Of a DNA stretch of 64,000 nucleotides, positions 11,930 through 24,060 are shown in pieces (the stretch's first letter is position 1; each line of letters opens with the position of its first letter). This DNA comes from Cryptomeria japonica. Taxonomy: Eukaryota; Streptophyta; Pinopsida; Cupressales; Cupressaceae. The stretch spans positions 783,718,119 through 783,782,118 of the forward strand of contig NC_081414.1 in assembly GCF_030272615.1 (NCBI RefSeq), given 5' to 3'. Made by a program: the position numbers and the translations under genes. The notes under the pieces are model-generated. The model did no database searches, was not told the origin of the DNA, and worked only from the letters and a program-made list of their open reading frames with translations.

Positions 11930-13330
11930 ACATAAATTTGTCCATTTTAATTAAATGAATATTTGTTATTTATTTGATTAAAAATCCACTAGCCACCAGT
12001 TAATTATATAATATTTAATTAATTCATCTTCAAAATATTCTCCTATTAATTAAATAAATTATTCAATTTAATCCCCTTTCTTCTTTTAAATAATTAAATA
12101 AAACATTTATTTAAATCATTAAATCCCCTCCCACTTGCATTCTCCTAAAAATACAACTTGCACCTATTTGTTGAAATAAATGAATTTTATTTCAATAAAA
12201 ATCTTATTTTCTCTCACCCACCAAACCCACTTGCAATCCTAGTCCCCTTCTAGATTCTTCTAAACCCCTTTCTAATTAGCCTAATCCATCCCCTAAATAT
12301 TGTCACATCCCTAAGCATATTGGAGTCACTTCTCAAAGACTTCAAAGTCTTTGAAAAGTATTTAATGCTTTGTGTGTTCAACAATTTAACCTCTAAAGTC
12401 TTCCAAACCACTTATGGCTCTTACATGACCATTAATGGTTAAATCCACTTGCACCCATGGTTAGGGACCTTGACCCCTAACTCAACCCTCATGTAACCTA
12501 TGTGTCTCCTCAAGCATTTATTGCTTTAACCATGGTTATCCCTTTAACCTTTTCACAAGAGTTTATCCATTGGATAAAAGCATTATTCTTTGAATAATGA
12601 ATCTATTCACTCAACCCAACCTTAACCTTAACTCCCAAGTTAACCCTCAGGTAATGTCAAGCATTTAATGCTTCTTCTCTCTTCTCTCAACCCCTCTCAT
12701 GTTGACACTTGTCATCATGGGATTGTGTTGAAAGCCCTCACATGGATTGAATATCATTCAATCCTGACCCTTGTTTAGATTACTCAATCTCAACCATCCA
12801 TTGCTCCATTTTACCTATAAATAGAGCTCATTTCTTCATAATCCAGATCCTGAAAACTTGTATGCATTTACATTATAGTGAATTTTAGAGAAGAAAGAGC
12901 ATTTAGCATAAATGACATATATTGTCATTTTGGACTAAAATAAATCTTAGTTCATTTCATAACATATCTAATTAATTTTGTTCACATTTGCATATCATTT
13001 TGAGGACAATCATTTACCAATCTTGAACCTCCATCAAACATCCATAGTGCAAAAAGTTACTGAGAGCTACACTAATTTGGAACTTGGAGAGGAGAGGAAC
13101 AAGGGAGGAGTTATGATCATGGTAGAAGGCATTTGGAGATGCCTTGTTGTGTTTGCTTTCATAGTTAAATACTTCATCATGTTTTTAGTGTCTCTCTTGA
13201 TATGCCTGCTTAGACTAGTTTTTGGTTGATTAACACTAACATTTATCTTTGTTTCTTGTGTTCTTATGTGTTATACGACCACGGGTTTTAGTCTAACATT
13301 GTCCATTTTCCAGAGCATCAAGTCCTATTA
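11930..13330 (+). mobile_element. Probable LTR / promoter region of a retrotransposon
   Basis: The segment begins with AATTAAATAAAT-type tracts like those in the minus-strand LTR at 62699-63502. It continues as non-coding DNA with repeated TTAACC/CAAGCATTTAATGC words and carries a good TATA box, CTATAAATAGAG, near 12814-12826. It ends near GGGTTTTAGTCTAACATTG (about 13272). These are typical of a plant LTR, but neither the TG...CA ends nor a primer binding site can be fixed. An LTR of the Tat-type element to the left is possible. Confidence 0.4.
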
Positions 13331-14004
13331 AAGAACATTCTAAAAATTTTGCATTTAATTTAAACTTCATATAAAAACATTTTAATTTTTTATAGTTATT
13401 TTACAAAGAGATTCAAATAAGAAAACTTTAAGTGATTGGAACTATTAGAGAACAACCAATATTTGAGTAGATGTAATTATAGTATTAATTAGAAACTACA
13501 AAACAATGTTTGGATTCAATCTAATGAAATTAGATGTGGCTTTTTTCAATAAAACTTTAGCTATCGCGAAATTACGAAACAACTTCTATATTAAAATAAA
13601 TTTATTTTAAGTGACTTTTTTCAAATGCATGTGAATTGTTTGTCTATATAAATGTGATTTTTTGTTTTTTCTATAAATGAAACTTGATCCAAGTGTAACA
13701 AATTTTCCTCCTTTACAATGGCTATAGTATATAAGTTGGTGTGGTTTTAATAAAATATAAATTTCACAACAATCATCTTATTTAAAAATTAAAATCATGA
13801 GATGAGATATATTCACCCAAATAATTATATTTAGAAATTAAGAACTAATCTTAATTCCTTTTTGCTTAAAATCTCCTCTATAAATGACCTAAATTAAACA
13901 ACCCAAAGCCTGCATAATTAAAATTAATGAATTTTTTAATGAATCAAATTTTAACTTTTACAATATTATAGTCAATTTTAAGTATAAATTAAAAAAAACC
14001 AAAT
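13331..14004. other. AT-rich DNA, no gene seen
   Basis: No domain, tandem repeat or RNA feature was recognised in this AT-rich stretch. Confidence 0.45.
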
Positions 14005-14519
14005 TTAACAATGCTTCATATTCAGGTTGTTGTTGCGAGGGCGACCCGAGTGCCAAATAGTTTTCATATTTGATCTGCCACACCAGAAACTGCTCCATCT
14101 CTTTTCATGATGAAATCCCCATAAAAATTTTATTGCCACAACTCTTCCTGAAGGTATCAACGTCACCTGAGGTATGAAATTTGGAAGGGAGCTCTTGGCA
14201 ATACATGCATAACAAATGAAAACTAGTGAACATATAAGCACATCCTGAACAACTGTCATTTTCACCTGCCAAAGTTTAAGAATTAGGTTTCTAATCTCTC
14301 TGTATTACTGGGCATCACGTTCAACTTGAAATTTGGAGGATTTTTTTGCTCCTCGGCTTCCAAAATTTCACCATTAGTAACAATTATACTCTTTAAATCA
14401 AATTTTGGAGGCTCAATCTTCTCAACTTTAGAGCTTTCATCCCCTGTAATAGATGAGGATTTCTTCTCATGCTTAAGAGTATGCGAGTTTTCATCCCCTG
14501 CAAGGAGGCGACCAATCAT
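14005..14519 (-). pseudogene. Unrecognised minus-strand coding-like segments
   Basis: Two adjacent open stretches lie on the minus strand. 14519-14283 encodes a charged segment with two similar words, PPKFDLKS and PPNFKLNV. 14265-14005 begins with a hydrophobic stretch (VVQDVLICSLVFICYACIA) like a signal or membrane segment. Between them the minus strand reads CTTTGGCAG/GTGAAAATG, which looks like a 3' splice site. They could be exons of one gene fragment. I do not recognise the family and propose no function. Confidence 0.3.
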
Positions 14520-14582
14520 GCGAGGTTTTTGTTCTGCTCTTAATAGTGGAAACTTAAGAGAATACTGGTTTTAATCTTTCTG

Positions 14583-14660
14583 ACAGAAGAAATTCTGAGG
14601 ACCATCAGGGTGATGAGCTACAACAAGCTCAACGTCTTCCACTTGCACATAACTTTAATG
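14583..14660 (+). pseudogene. Fragment of a GH20 beta-hexosaminidase
   Basis: About 25 codons read EEILRTIRVMSYNKLNV and then FHLHIT. GH20 beta-hexosaminidases have a motif of the form (D/E)ILRTI-x2-MSYNKLNVFHWHIT at this point in the catalytic barrel. These enzymes remove terminal N-acetylhexosamines from N-glycans in vacuole, membrane or apoplast. The conserved Trp is changed to Leu (TTG for TGG), and the frame after HIT no longer matches the family. No flanking exons were identified. This looks like a lone exon fragment, perhaps carried by a transposon. Family recognition rests on one motif. Confidence 0.5.
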
Positions 14661-16568
14661 TCATTCAACCAAAACCTCCACCTCCAGATTATTTCTCTCT
14701 CGCTGGATGAAACTATTTTGGCAAAATCATCACTGAGGCGGGCATTTCAAATTTTTGGACAAACTAAGGTTGGGCATTTTAAATTAACGCAGCCTTTCAA
14801 ATCGATGTGGGCATTTTCAAATTAGCTGCGTTCAAATCTTTGCAAAAGAACAACATACCTCCACGTCAGCCCGATAGTGGATCCAAAAATATGTCTCATG
14901 GCATCATGAAAGGGCATGGAATTTTGGAGCTACATCATGACATGGCATGCCGTTTTGAAGCCAGAATAGCTATAGCCCCCAAAGAAAGGATAATATGCTT
15001 CTCCCTGTCTTATTTTTTTAGAAAGTAGGGAACTTTGAAAATAGACACGACCAACGGTGATTAGATGAGATCAACATTGCATCACAATTGAGAAAAAGAC
15101 ATCTGTAGATCGGATTTGGGGGACCCATCAACGTGCAGCTCTCAAAGACAAATGTTTTACACCTAATCTTAATCATTACTCCAAGGGGAAAAAAAGCTTT
15201 GATCGCCTAACTCCATACGTCAACATCAATACTGACAATTGAGGATGACAAAAAGAAAATCATATCCCTAGAGATCTTGTATCGTTGGTTGGTCCTCACA
15301 ATTCTGGCATATTCTAAAAATGTCGGTGGTACCAACAACCCTTTCTCATGTGCCAACATGTATACAATCTGGGCAAAAATGTGTACATAGGGGAAAGGAC
15401 CTAGTAGTTGTGCACCCTAACTTCATGCTTCTCAAAATCCTACTTCGAAATTTCAAATCACTTCGATTTTTTTACAATAGCTTACTTGGCAAGTCCCCTT
15501 CTTATAACTAAGGTTTCAGGGCCACATCATCAAATATGACGCCACATCAGCATGCTTTTTGCCAAGGTATCCAAAACAACCCCCAAAAAAACTGAGACCA
15601 ATAGGCATGCAAAAGAGATCCCAATAGTTGTGCAGCTGACATGGCATCACCTGATTGGTTACTTTTTACAATATTAGTACATTTTTTAACAACTATTGGT
15701 ACGTTTCCTAACAACTGTTGGTACATTTCCTAACAAAAATTGATATTTTTTGTTTCAATTTTTGGAACAAAAGGCATCAACAACCCTCACAACAATTGGT
15801 ACATGCTCAACTACTAGGTCCTTTCCCCTAGTTTTGTTGCGAGCTAGCTTCATGTTCAATGCCACTCCTATAGAAAGAAAATGAATTAAATATTTTAATG
15901 CAGGCCGATTGACGAAGGCGTTAAATAGTTGATGGACATGAGACATTGAGAAGTGGTACATAAAAGTTCTCAAGAAATTCGTACGTAAGAGAAGAAGCTA
16001 ATACTATGAACAGTGGATGACAGAAAAGGAAAATGAATAGATCAATTGATTATGATTTTCTTGCATGATTAGAGTTTTTTAACCATTGATCATTTAAAGC
16101 AGGGTCATCGAAATGTCTTAGCATAAAAATATGTAGCAATTGCATCTTGGTGTGCAATATGCAAGTGGAAGAGGTGGAGATGTTTAATTTTTTTTAATCT
16201 ATTTTTATGTCGAAGGGGTCTCTTATTTGAGATGAACAAACCTCATTTTTACACCGAAGGCATCTCTTATATGAGATGTACTGGCTGACTTTGCAAATCA
16301 ATGGTTTGTAGCCTCTTAGAACCATACAAGACCATTCAAGACTTACCTGTCATTGGATTTGTCATCTAATATTTCGATGTAGTCTTTGATGATGACAATG
16401 GATTTGTCAGTGTTTTCCTATCTGGCTATTGTACACATGTCATTTTATACAATTGTCTACTAAAATAAAATTCATTATTTATTTTCATTATCCCAAGGCC
16501 ATGAATTACACGTTGCACAATGCAATGGCTCACCTTTCTATCCATAGCTCAAATCACTCTTGTATGAC
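14661..16568. other. Non-coding stretch with a perfect 23-bp inverted repeat and short duplications
   Basis: No gene was recognised. 15388-15410 (TAGGGGAAAGGACCTAGTAG plus three bases) is the exact reverse complement of 15808-15830. Near 15665-15745 the word AACAACTATTGGTACGTTTCCT is repeated about every 28 bp. Near 16205-16290 a ~48-bp segment with GAAGGGGTCTCTTATTTGAGATG is duplicated imperfectly. Confidence 0.55.
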
Positions 16569-16960
16569 AATGGCTACATAGTGGAAAAAATGGCCCTCCC
16601 ATGTCATGCTTTCTTCATGCCCCTCATGCCACCAAGCCAATCATTCCTAGGCCCGTACAATCCGTCACATCTGCTAGTTAATTTTTTTTATTTGTTACAA
16701 TCTAAACTTTTAGCCGCTCCCTCTGTCCGCCAGATTACTTGCTTTGTGCAATCTGTCCTATCAATGTTTGGATCGAGAGACGTTGGTAGTTGCAGGACAG
16801 GACACCGTAAATGTTGCATCTCGCTCGAAGAGTTTTTACTTTGGTATAACACTCGAAACTAGATGTAATTTTTTTATAATAATTTATATGTTAAAATTTT
16901 TAATTTATTTTAATAGAAAGTATATTACAATGTATAATTAATTGTAAGATATATATTATA
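16569..16960 (+). repeat. Left long terminal inverted repeat
   Basis: A GC-richer module (16569-16862) begins AATGGCTAC...GAAAAAATGGCC, includes CATGCCCCTCATGCCA and CGCCAGATTAC, and runs into AT-rich DNA with AAGTATATTACAAT. It matches the reverse complement of 28590-28995 closely by eye, including TTTGGTATAACAC and AACTAGATGT. The open frame at 16560-16862 and its mirror at 28735-29031 come from this repeat and are not taken as genes. Confidence 0.85.
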
Positions 16961-18537
16961 TGTAAATTTTAATAAAATTATTTTTAAAAAAATTAAATAG
17001 TGATATAAGTAAATAATAGTTTATTTTTCCTAAATATATTTATTTTTTAAATTAAAATAATTAATAGATTTTAATATAAAAAATAAATAAGTAAATTTAA
17101 AATAAAAAATAGTTAAATTATTTTAACATAAGAAATAACTATATGGTTGTATCGTTAAAATCATTTAATTATTTTTTATTTTAAAAAATTACTTATTTAT
17201 CTCTTATATTAAAATTAAATAATTATTTTAATTTAAAAAGTAAATATATTTAGAAAATATAGACTATTATTTACTTATATAGGTGTCTAAATTTTTTTTA
17301 AATAATATTATTAAAATTTATATATAAGTAATTTTAATTTTCTATGTTAAAATCACTTAGTTATTTGTTAGGTTAAAATCATATAGTTATTTCTTATTTT
17401 AAAATCATTTAAATATTTTTTATTTTAAAATTACTTATTTATTTCTTATATTAAAATCAATTAATTATTTTAATTTAAAATGTAAATGTATTTAGAAAAA
17501 GTAAACTATTATTTACCTATATAAGTATTTAAAATTTTTTTAAATAATATTATTAAAATTTATATATAAGTAATTTTTATTTTCTATGTTAAAATCACTT
17601 AGTTATTTGTTAGGTTAAAATCACTTAGTTATTTGTTACGTTAAAATCATATAGTTATTTCTTATGTAAAAATCATTTAATTATTTTTTATTTTAAAATT
17701 ACGTATTTATTTCTTATATTAAAATTATATTTTCTAAATATATTTACTTTTTAAATTAAAATAATTAATTGATTTTAATATAAGAAATAAATAAGTAATT
17801 TTAAAATAAAAAATAATTAAATGATTTTAACATAAGAAATAACTATACGATTTTAACCTTACAAATAACTAAGTGATTTTAACATAGAAAATAAAAATTA
17901 TTTATATTTAAATTTAAATAATATTATTTTAAAAATATTTAAATACTTATATAAGTAAATAATAGTTTATTTTTCTAAATATATTTATTTTTAAATTATT
18001 AAAATTTATATATAAGTAACGAATAACTAAGTGATTTTAACCATATATGTTAAAATCACATAGTTGTTTCTTATGTTAAAATCATTTAATTATATATAAG
18101 TAACAAATAATTAAGTGATTTTAACCATAAATAACAAAGTGATTTTAACCATAAGTAACAAATAACAAAGTGATTTTAACCATAAGTAACAAATAACAAA
18201 GTAATTTAAACCATATACGTTAAAATCATATAGTTATTTCTTATGTTAAAATCATTTAATTATTTTTATTTTAAAATTACTTATTTATTTCTTATATTAA
18301 AATTATATTTTCTAAATATATTTACTTTTTAAATTAAAATAATTAATTGATTTTAATATAAGAAATAAATAAGTAATTTTAAAATAAAAAATAATTAAAT
18401 GATTTTAACATTAGAAATAACTATACGATTTTAACTTGACAAATAACTAAGTGATTTTAATATAGAAAATAAAAATTATTTATATATAAATTTTAATAAT
18501 ATTATTTTAAAAACATTTAAATACTTATATAAGGAAA
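16961..18537. repeat. AT-rich arm made of tandem and inverted units
   Basis: The unit contains TTAAAATCATTTAATTATTT, CTTATTTATTTCTTATATTA and TAAATATATTTACTTTTTAA. It occurs forward, then inverted. One palindrome spans about 17004-17280 (GTAAATAATAGT...ACTATTATTTAC). Direct copies of ~250 bp follow (17281, 17531), then an inverted block at about 17735-17990, then more at 18000-18480. Such DNA would extrude long hairpins. No coding potential. Confidence 0.75.
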
Positions 18538-19879
18538 CAAGTGCCACATAGTGGCGGGTACTTGCCTTGTTTTTAGTATAGTTTTAATAATAATTATGAT
18601 TTAATTTTAATAATGATTATATTTTAAAAATTATAATAACTAAGATAAAAAAATTAAACATAATTATTTCATAATAATTAAAATTTTACTAGAAAAAATA
18701 ATATAAATTAAAGAAAAATAATTGTTTTAAGATGTTAAGGAAAAGTAAAATTATTTTTAAAAGTTTTGAGATTTTAGATTTTTTAAATATAAATTTAAAG
18801 ATGTTGATTGCAAACAATATTATTATTGTATATTGTATCCAATAAATTTAATGAAATATAGATATAATTAATTATAGGATAAAATTAATTATTTTTTAGT
18901 TATTTAATTATATTTTATGTTTTGTTTTATTCTTATGTTATTTTTTAATTATTATTTAGGTTTGTTTTTTTGCATATTATTAGAGCTAAAACCTTTCTAA
19001 TAAGATTAAGATATGTTGGATTAATATTCTTTTAGTTATATAAGATAAGATTCCAAGTGATTCAATCTATTTGTTTGAATACAAAATTTTCCTTTACATG
19101 GGTTTTGTAATTGAAAGTTTTTCAATCTTTCATGGAAGTGGTTTTGTAGATAAAATAAAATATATTATAATTAAATTATTAAAATTATAGATAACAAATA
19201 TTTAAAATATTTATTTTTCAAAATATCAAACTGTAAACAATAGCTCTCCTCTCCAAAAAGATATTTACAAAATTTTTATTAATAATTAATCTACTCTTTA
19301 ATAAATTTGTAGGATTGAGGGATTAGAAGATACACAGATCTCAATTGTGCAATTTGCCTCGACTCAATTCAAGAAGGTGAGGAAGTAAATGTTTTGGCAT
19401 GCAATCTTGTGTATCAAAATAATTAATAACAAAAAATTATTTTATTTTATATTTATTTCAGTTAATAAAGAATTACCTATATCCCCCAAAAGTTGCCCTA
19501 GAATAGGATTTTCTACCTTACATTGTTTACTATAGCTGGAAATAAAGTCCCAATATCCATCTATCTATAGCCACTATACCCATATGTGAAGGATGTCCTT
19601 ACTCTCTTTCTTCAGCTGAAATCTAATATCTAGTTTGATCTGCTATTGAGTCCATAGCCGGATGGATATTAGGATTCCCATATATTGGCCGCTAGCTCAG
19701 ATGAATAAAATATTCATCTATAGAGGATTTGTATGGAGAAACACATGGAACGAGGAGAGGTTAAGAGTTGTCGGCATAATTATCAAAAAAGAAAATAGTG
19801 AAGTCAAAAGGGTCTCCCACTAATCTACACTCCAAGAACATATGACCTAAGAAAAAAACAAGAAAGAAGTAAAATGATT

Positions 19880-20300
19880 AACCCACATCATTTTGAAGCA
19901 TAAGTAAGAACTAGGTAATCTAATCATGAGAAAGAGAATCCCAATCACAAACATTCTAGAAGCATCTAAAGTCCTTTAAGCTACAAAATCAACAAACACA
20001 TTTCATTCTTTAAGAATATGAACAAAAGACATGGAATCGAAGTATTAAATTAAATCATTAATTTGAGTGGTGAGAGAAAGAAAATGTCAAGAAGAACTCT
20101 AAAAAAAATTTGTTATTCAAAAAAGAAACTAATTTGTGTTATTCATAAAAGAAACTAATATTATAGAAACAATCTCACAAATAGCATGTTTCCAACCCAA
20201 TTCACAAGCTTTTGCAAAGAAATGATCAAAACACAAGCTTCCATTTGATTATTGATAGAAAATGTAGTAGCCACAAAAAAAAAACTACATAGAACTAAAA
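19880..20300 (-). pseudogene. LINE RNase H fragment
   Basis: Minus-strand translation gives NNQMEAC (RNase H Glu motif), then ACELGWKHAICEI, where plant LINE RNases H have GWKHVICESD, and further on DSMSFVHILKNEM, near the usual C-terminal HILREGN...AD motif. Frameshifts and stops separate these words. It is a remnant of a plant L1-type LINE inside the Helitron-like segment. Confidence 0.5.
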
Positions 20301-20832
20301 TATAAGAAAATTCTAGAATCTATCTAATTAGAATATGAAAATTCATAATGTACGAAATCTGAAACCTAAACATATGATCCATATTCTTTCAATGTCATTC
20401 CATACTCATCATTTTAGGTGTTTCATGTTTGTATCCTCGTCCCCTTTTTCCTCTCCTATGAAAAATTTATTTCTCTTTAATGACTTTAAAAATATGTCTA
20501 CTCAAATATGCTTTCTACAGATTATGTTACTCTTCCACCTTGAAATAGATTATACAATTTTAATATGCACAAATATATTAAATGAGAGCATCAAATTTGA
20601 AGTTTGTCATACATGAAATAAAAATCTAAATCACTTACACATAAAATATTAGCATTTTGTGAAAATAATTATTTTAATATTTTATATCTAATTTTAAAAT
20701 ATATAATTTATTTTAATTTATAGATGATAATAATTTGTTTTATATAAGAAATATAAAAGTAATTTTTAAACAATGATATGTTTAGGGTCAAAAAAATGGA
20801 CATGTATGATTACTATAAATTTAATTGTTTTT

Positions 20833-20945
20833 CTAATTCATTTTATAAAAAGCTATAATTGTGATGAAGTTCATTTTTAGACTAATTCATTTTGTAAAAA
20901 GCTATAATTGTGATGAAGTTCATTTTTAAACTAATTTAAAAATAA
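20833..20945 (+). repeat. 49-bp tandem duplication
   Basis: CTAATTCATTTT(A/G)TAAAAAGCTATAAT... begins at 20833, again at 20882 and partly at 20931. The first two copies differ at very few positions. Confidence 0.75.
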
Positions 20946-22394
20946 ATAAATCATTCACTGTAATTAGCTTTTTAAAACTACTCAAGCATGACAAATATAA
21001 TTTTAACTAAAATAATTACAATATATATATTTTTTTAAGTTGGTGTATTTCAAGAATTAAAATAATATAAAATTGTTAAAAATGTTATTTTAATAAAATT
21101 TTGATAAATTAATATGTCTGTACACTTAAATAAAAAATAAAATAAAATAAATAATTTATTGAGATTATTGATTATGTGTGCCTTTACATCAACAAATAGT
21201 TAAATTTAAAATTAAGTATTATAGATAAAAGATATATTAAATATATATAATTTTAAAAATATTAAACTCCAAGATATATCTCTTAACATTTTTAAATAAA
21301 TATATTTAAAATATTTATACTAATACATAATCTAATTATTAATTAATTGAAAATTAATTAAAAACAACATGCCTGAATTATAGAAATCTTATAAAATCAA
21401 TTAACCCAAGTTAAATAATAAAAATAAAAATTATTGTTAGAGTTCACTAGTGCAGGAGACCTATAAAGTTAAATTACATTAAAAAATTAAGGAAAAATAA
21501 TAAGTAATATAATTAAGCTATATAGTTGCCACTAAAACTAATTATTTTGGATTTCCTAAAATTCCGCTTATAACAACTAAATTGTATTTAGCCAATAAGT
21601 GTACAAAAAAATAATTTTCGTAATTTATAATGTTAAAAATTTTACAATTAGACTTTGGTAAATTAAAAGATTGAAAAAATTAAAAGATAAAATTTGTTTG
21701 TGATTGGTTCAAATTAATTTTTTTAATAACTAGTTAACTGGAAAAACAAAAAACTCATTACAATAGTATTGCCTAGTGGCAAGTACTAATAATAGTTTAT
21801 TTTTTCTAAATATATTTACTTTGGCAGGTGTTTTTTTCTCAGAGCAGAGACTGAATAGATGCAGAGCCTTCCTTGGTTTCAAAGACTATGTTGAACGATG
21901 TTTCCACACTTGAGTTTTACTACCCAAGTTTTTGAAGGAGGGAATTAGGTCTGATCATTCGGAAGCGTAGGAGACAACCCTGACTGTAGGAGGTGTGCAA
22001 AAATCTTTTTGATAGGCCCTAGAAGGTGAGAAGTTGTAGTTCCCTTTGGAGGCAAGGTTTGAAACTGAAGATGCTACAGCCGATCCAATGCTCCTCCAAG
22101 TGAAAATCAAGCACCAGGAGCCGTAGAAGCTTCAAACAGAACTAGATTTCTAAGAACTACTTCTGTGACAAAATCAAAGTGCTAAGGGTGGAAGCTGGAT
22201 CGAGGCTCGCAGGGGCTGACGCGACTTCCACGACGTCTATGTGGAGGAGTTAATCTCCTCCACTCGATTTGCATATCCTTCTTCACCCACTTGCTATTGC
22301 ATTTCATATTTTCATTTATTCTACTCTACAAATATTTATTGCGATTAACTTCACCCACTTGCCCTCCCCCATGCAGATCTAACCTTGGTTTCCA

Positions 22395-24047
22395 ATGGAG
22401 TCGGAGTCATATGGAGATATTAGTAATCCTAAACCCTCGCCACAGACATTACCAGCCCTAGCTAAGTCCTTCACCGAGACAGTTGCCTAGACTGCAGATG
22501 GAGTCCGCTCAACGACACACTTCCTTAAGACTCTAGCAGGTGAAGGACCCAATTAGGATGGTAAGCTTGCTTGCAATTCCTCAGGCTCTTTCTGTATTTC
22601 TTTGAACTCTGAAATGTTGGATGAAATTATTTTAGAAAAAATGTAGATTAAGTGATACTGCTATCCTTTTGGCCTATGTTGATGCTCAAAAATGCCCACT
22701 TATAAAATTCATAGACGATTGGTTTCATAATTTATGGAATCTTAAACTAGGGCTTAAAATTACATTCTGTAGACAAGTTCAGAGAGGTCTCTTTCTCATT
22801 TTCTTCAACACGCATGAATCCCAGTTGGAAGCTCTTAAATGCCAGTACTGGATGGTTGGAAATACATCTTTTCGAGCCCTAGCCTGGTCTCTAGAGGCAG
22901 TTAATGAGGAAGTCCTCATGCTATCCTTTCCCAGATGGGTCATCCTCAAGGATGTCCCCCCCTTTTTGTGGCATTTTCTTCCCCAAATAATGGCACCTTT
23001 TGGTAAAATCATTAGGGTTGATGAAATTGCTAGATTGGTGCCCAACCTAGATGCAAGAATGCTTATCTCAATCAGGCCTGGAATCGACATTCCACCATCT
23101 TTAAACCTAGATATTAATAGAGACACATTCATCTGCTTGATTGATATACTTGGAGGATTAAAAGCTTGTTTTCTCTGCAAAAAAGAAGGGCACATTCGCA
23201 AAAATTGCCCAATTATCAATCGTAGGAAGCAAATGCATAATTCTGGTGAAACTTCTATAAACCCTAAAAATGTTAATAATATGCAACCTCCCCTCCTATT
23301 ATTGAGATCCCTAAAGACGTGTTGTCCATAGATCTTGGTCCCTCTCCTATTGTCGCTAACCCTCTCATGCCCGATCGCGCACCCTTGGCCTCCGAGCCCC
23401 TCATCCCTATTTCTGTCCCCTCTGACAACCCTATTGACTTGCCCGTTGATGGTTTCTAGCTTGTTACATCTAGGAAACGGAGGCATAAACTTACCCCTCT
23501 CAAAGCCCTAAACCCTAGCCATTCCTCCTCCAGCCAATTGGCCTCTTCTCCTAAATCCCTAGTCCTTGAGTAGTCCCCTGTAAAATCTGTGGTTAGAAAT
23601 ATGGTTAATAAGTTGGAAAACCCCAACCATGATGATGATGCTAGCATTAGCAATAACCCTGCAATGATCCTCAGATCTAGAAATCCCGTTCATTCAGTCT
23701 CCTCTTCACTTGTAGGACTTACTTCTGACACTAGCACCATTAATCCCTCAGCTTCAAATTCGCTCAAAGAAATCGAGGACAATCATATAATAGAGGTTAT
23801 AAACACCAATAAAGGTCTAGAAGAAATTAGATCTAGCACTATGCTCCCTGACTTTCCAGGCTCCCAGTTGTCTGGGTCTGACATAGGAGGAAATGTCGAT
23901 ACTAGAGCGGAGCCTCCTGAAACCAGTGAAGATGATGAGGAATCTATGAAAGGACACTCCCTTAATAAAAAAAAGGTAGGCCTATGGGCTCCAAAAACAA
24001 GAAGAAATCTGGCGATCAACAATGATCTCCCTACCAGCCCCCCATAA
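22395..24047 (+). pseudogene. LINE A ORF1 (DUF4283 and CCHC zinc knuckle)
   Basis: The start is the ATG of MESESYGDIS. The central part (22669-23210) has the DUF4283 RNA-binding-like fold, with WVILKDVPPFLWH and FGKIIRVDE. It is followed by a zinc knuckle CFLCKKEGHIRKNC (23167-23208). The C-terminal third is low-complexity and acidic and ends PTSPP-TAA at 24047, 13 bp before ORF2. ORF1 proteins of plant LINEs bind the element RNA. In-frame TAG codons lie at 22488, 22554, 22644, 23457 and 23571, each fitting a former CAG. Two frameshifts are inferred, near 22650 and 23300. Confidence 0.85.
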
Positions 24048-24060
24048 ACCCTCTACCTTG

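Larger units (their letters stand above)
18538..21789 (+). mobile_element. Helitron-like insertion in the AT-rich arm
   Basis: The sister unit at about 17940-17995 reads ATAAGTAAATAATAGTTTAT. Here it is split after ATAAGGAAA (18529-18537) and resumes at TAATAGTTTAT (21790), with no target duplication and with A and T flanking the insert. The right end carries a hairpin (TTGCC-TAGT-GGCAA, 21769-21782), three bases, then CTAA. These are Helitron 3'-end traits. The left end lacks the usual TC; instead it has its own hairpin, GTGCCAC-ATA-GTGGC(G). No RepHel gene is seen, so it would be non-autonomous. Confidence 0.6.

Noticed and set aside
16495-16545. Helitron 3' end (TTGCA-CAA-TGCAA hairpin)
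   Set aside because: No CTRR after the hairpin and no matching partner; too weak to call.
16560-16862. 100-codon frame conserved with 28735-29031
   Set aside because: The likeness comes from the DNA terminal inverted repeat; no known protein family, and AT-rich parts diverge as DNA.
17000-18540. CRISPR-like or regulatory array
   Set aside because: Units are AT-rich, variable and both direct and inverted; nothing like spacers, and the context is a plant genome.
22779-23486. Open frame of 235 codons antisense to LINE A ORF1
   Set aside because: Shadow of the ORF1 coding strand; the plus strand has the DUF4283 and zinc knuckle signatures.
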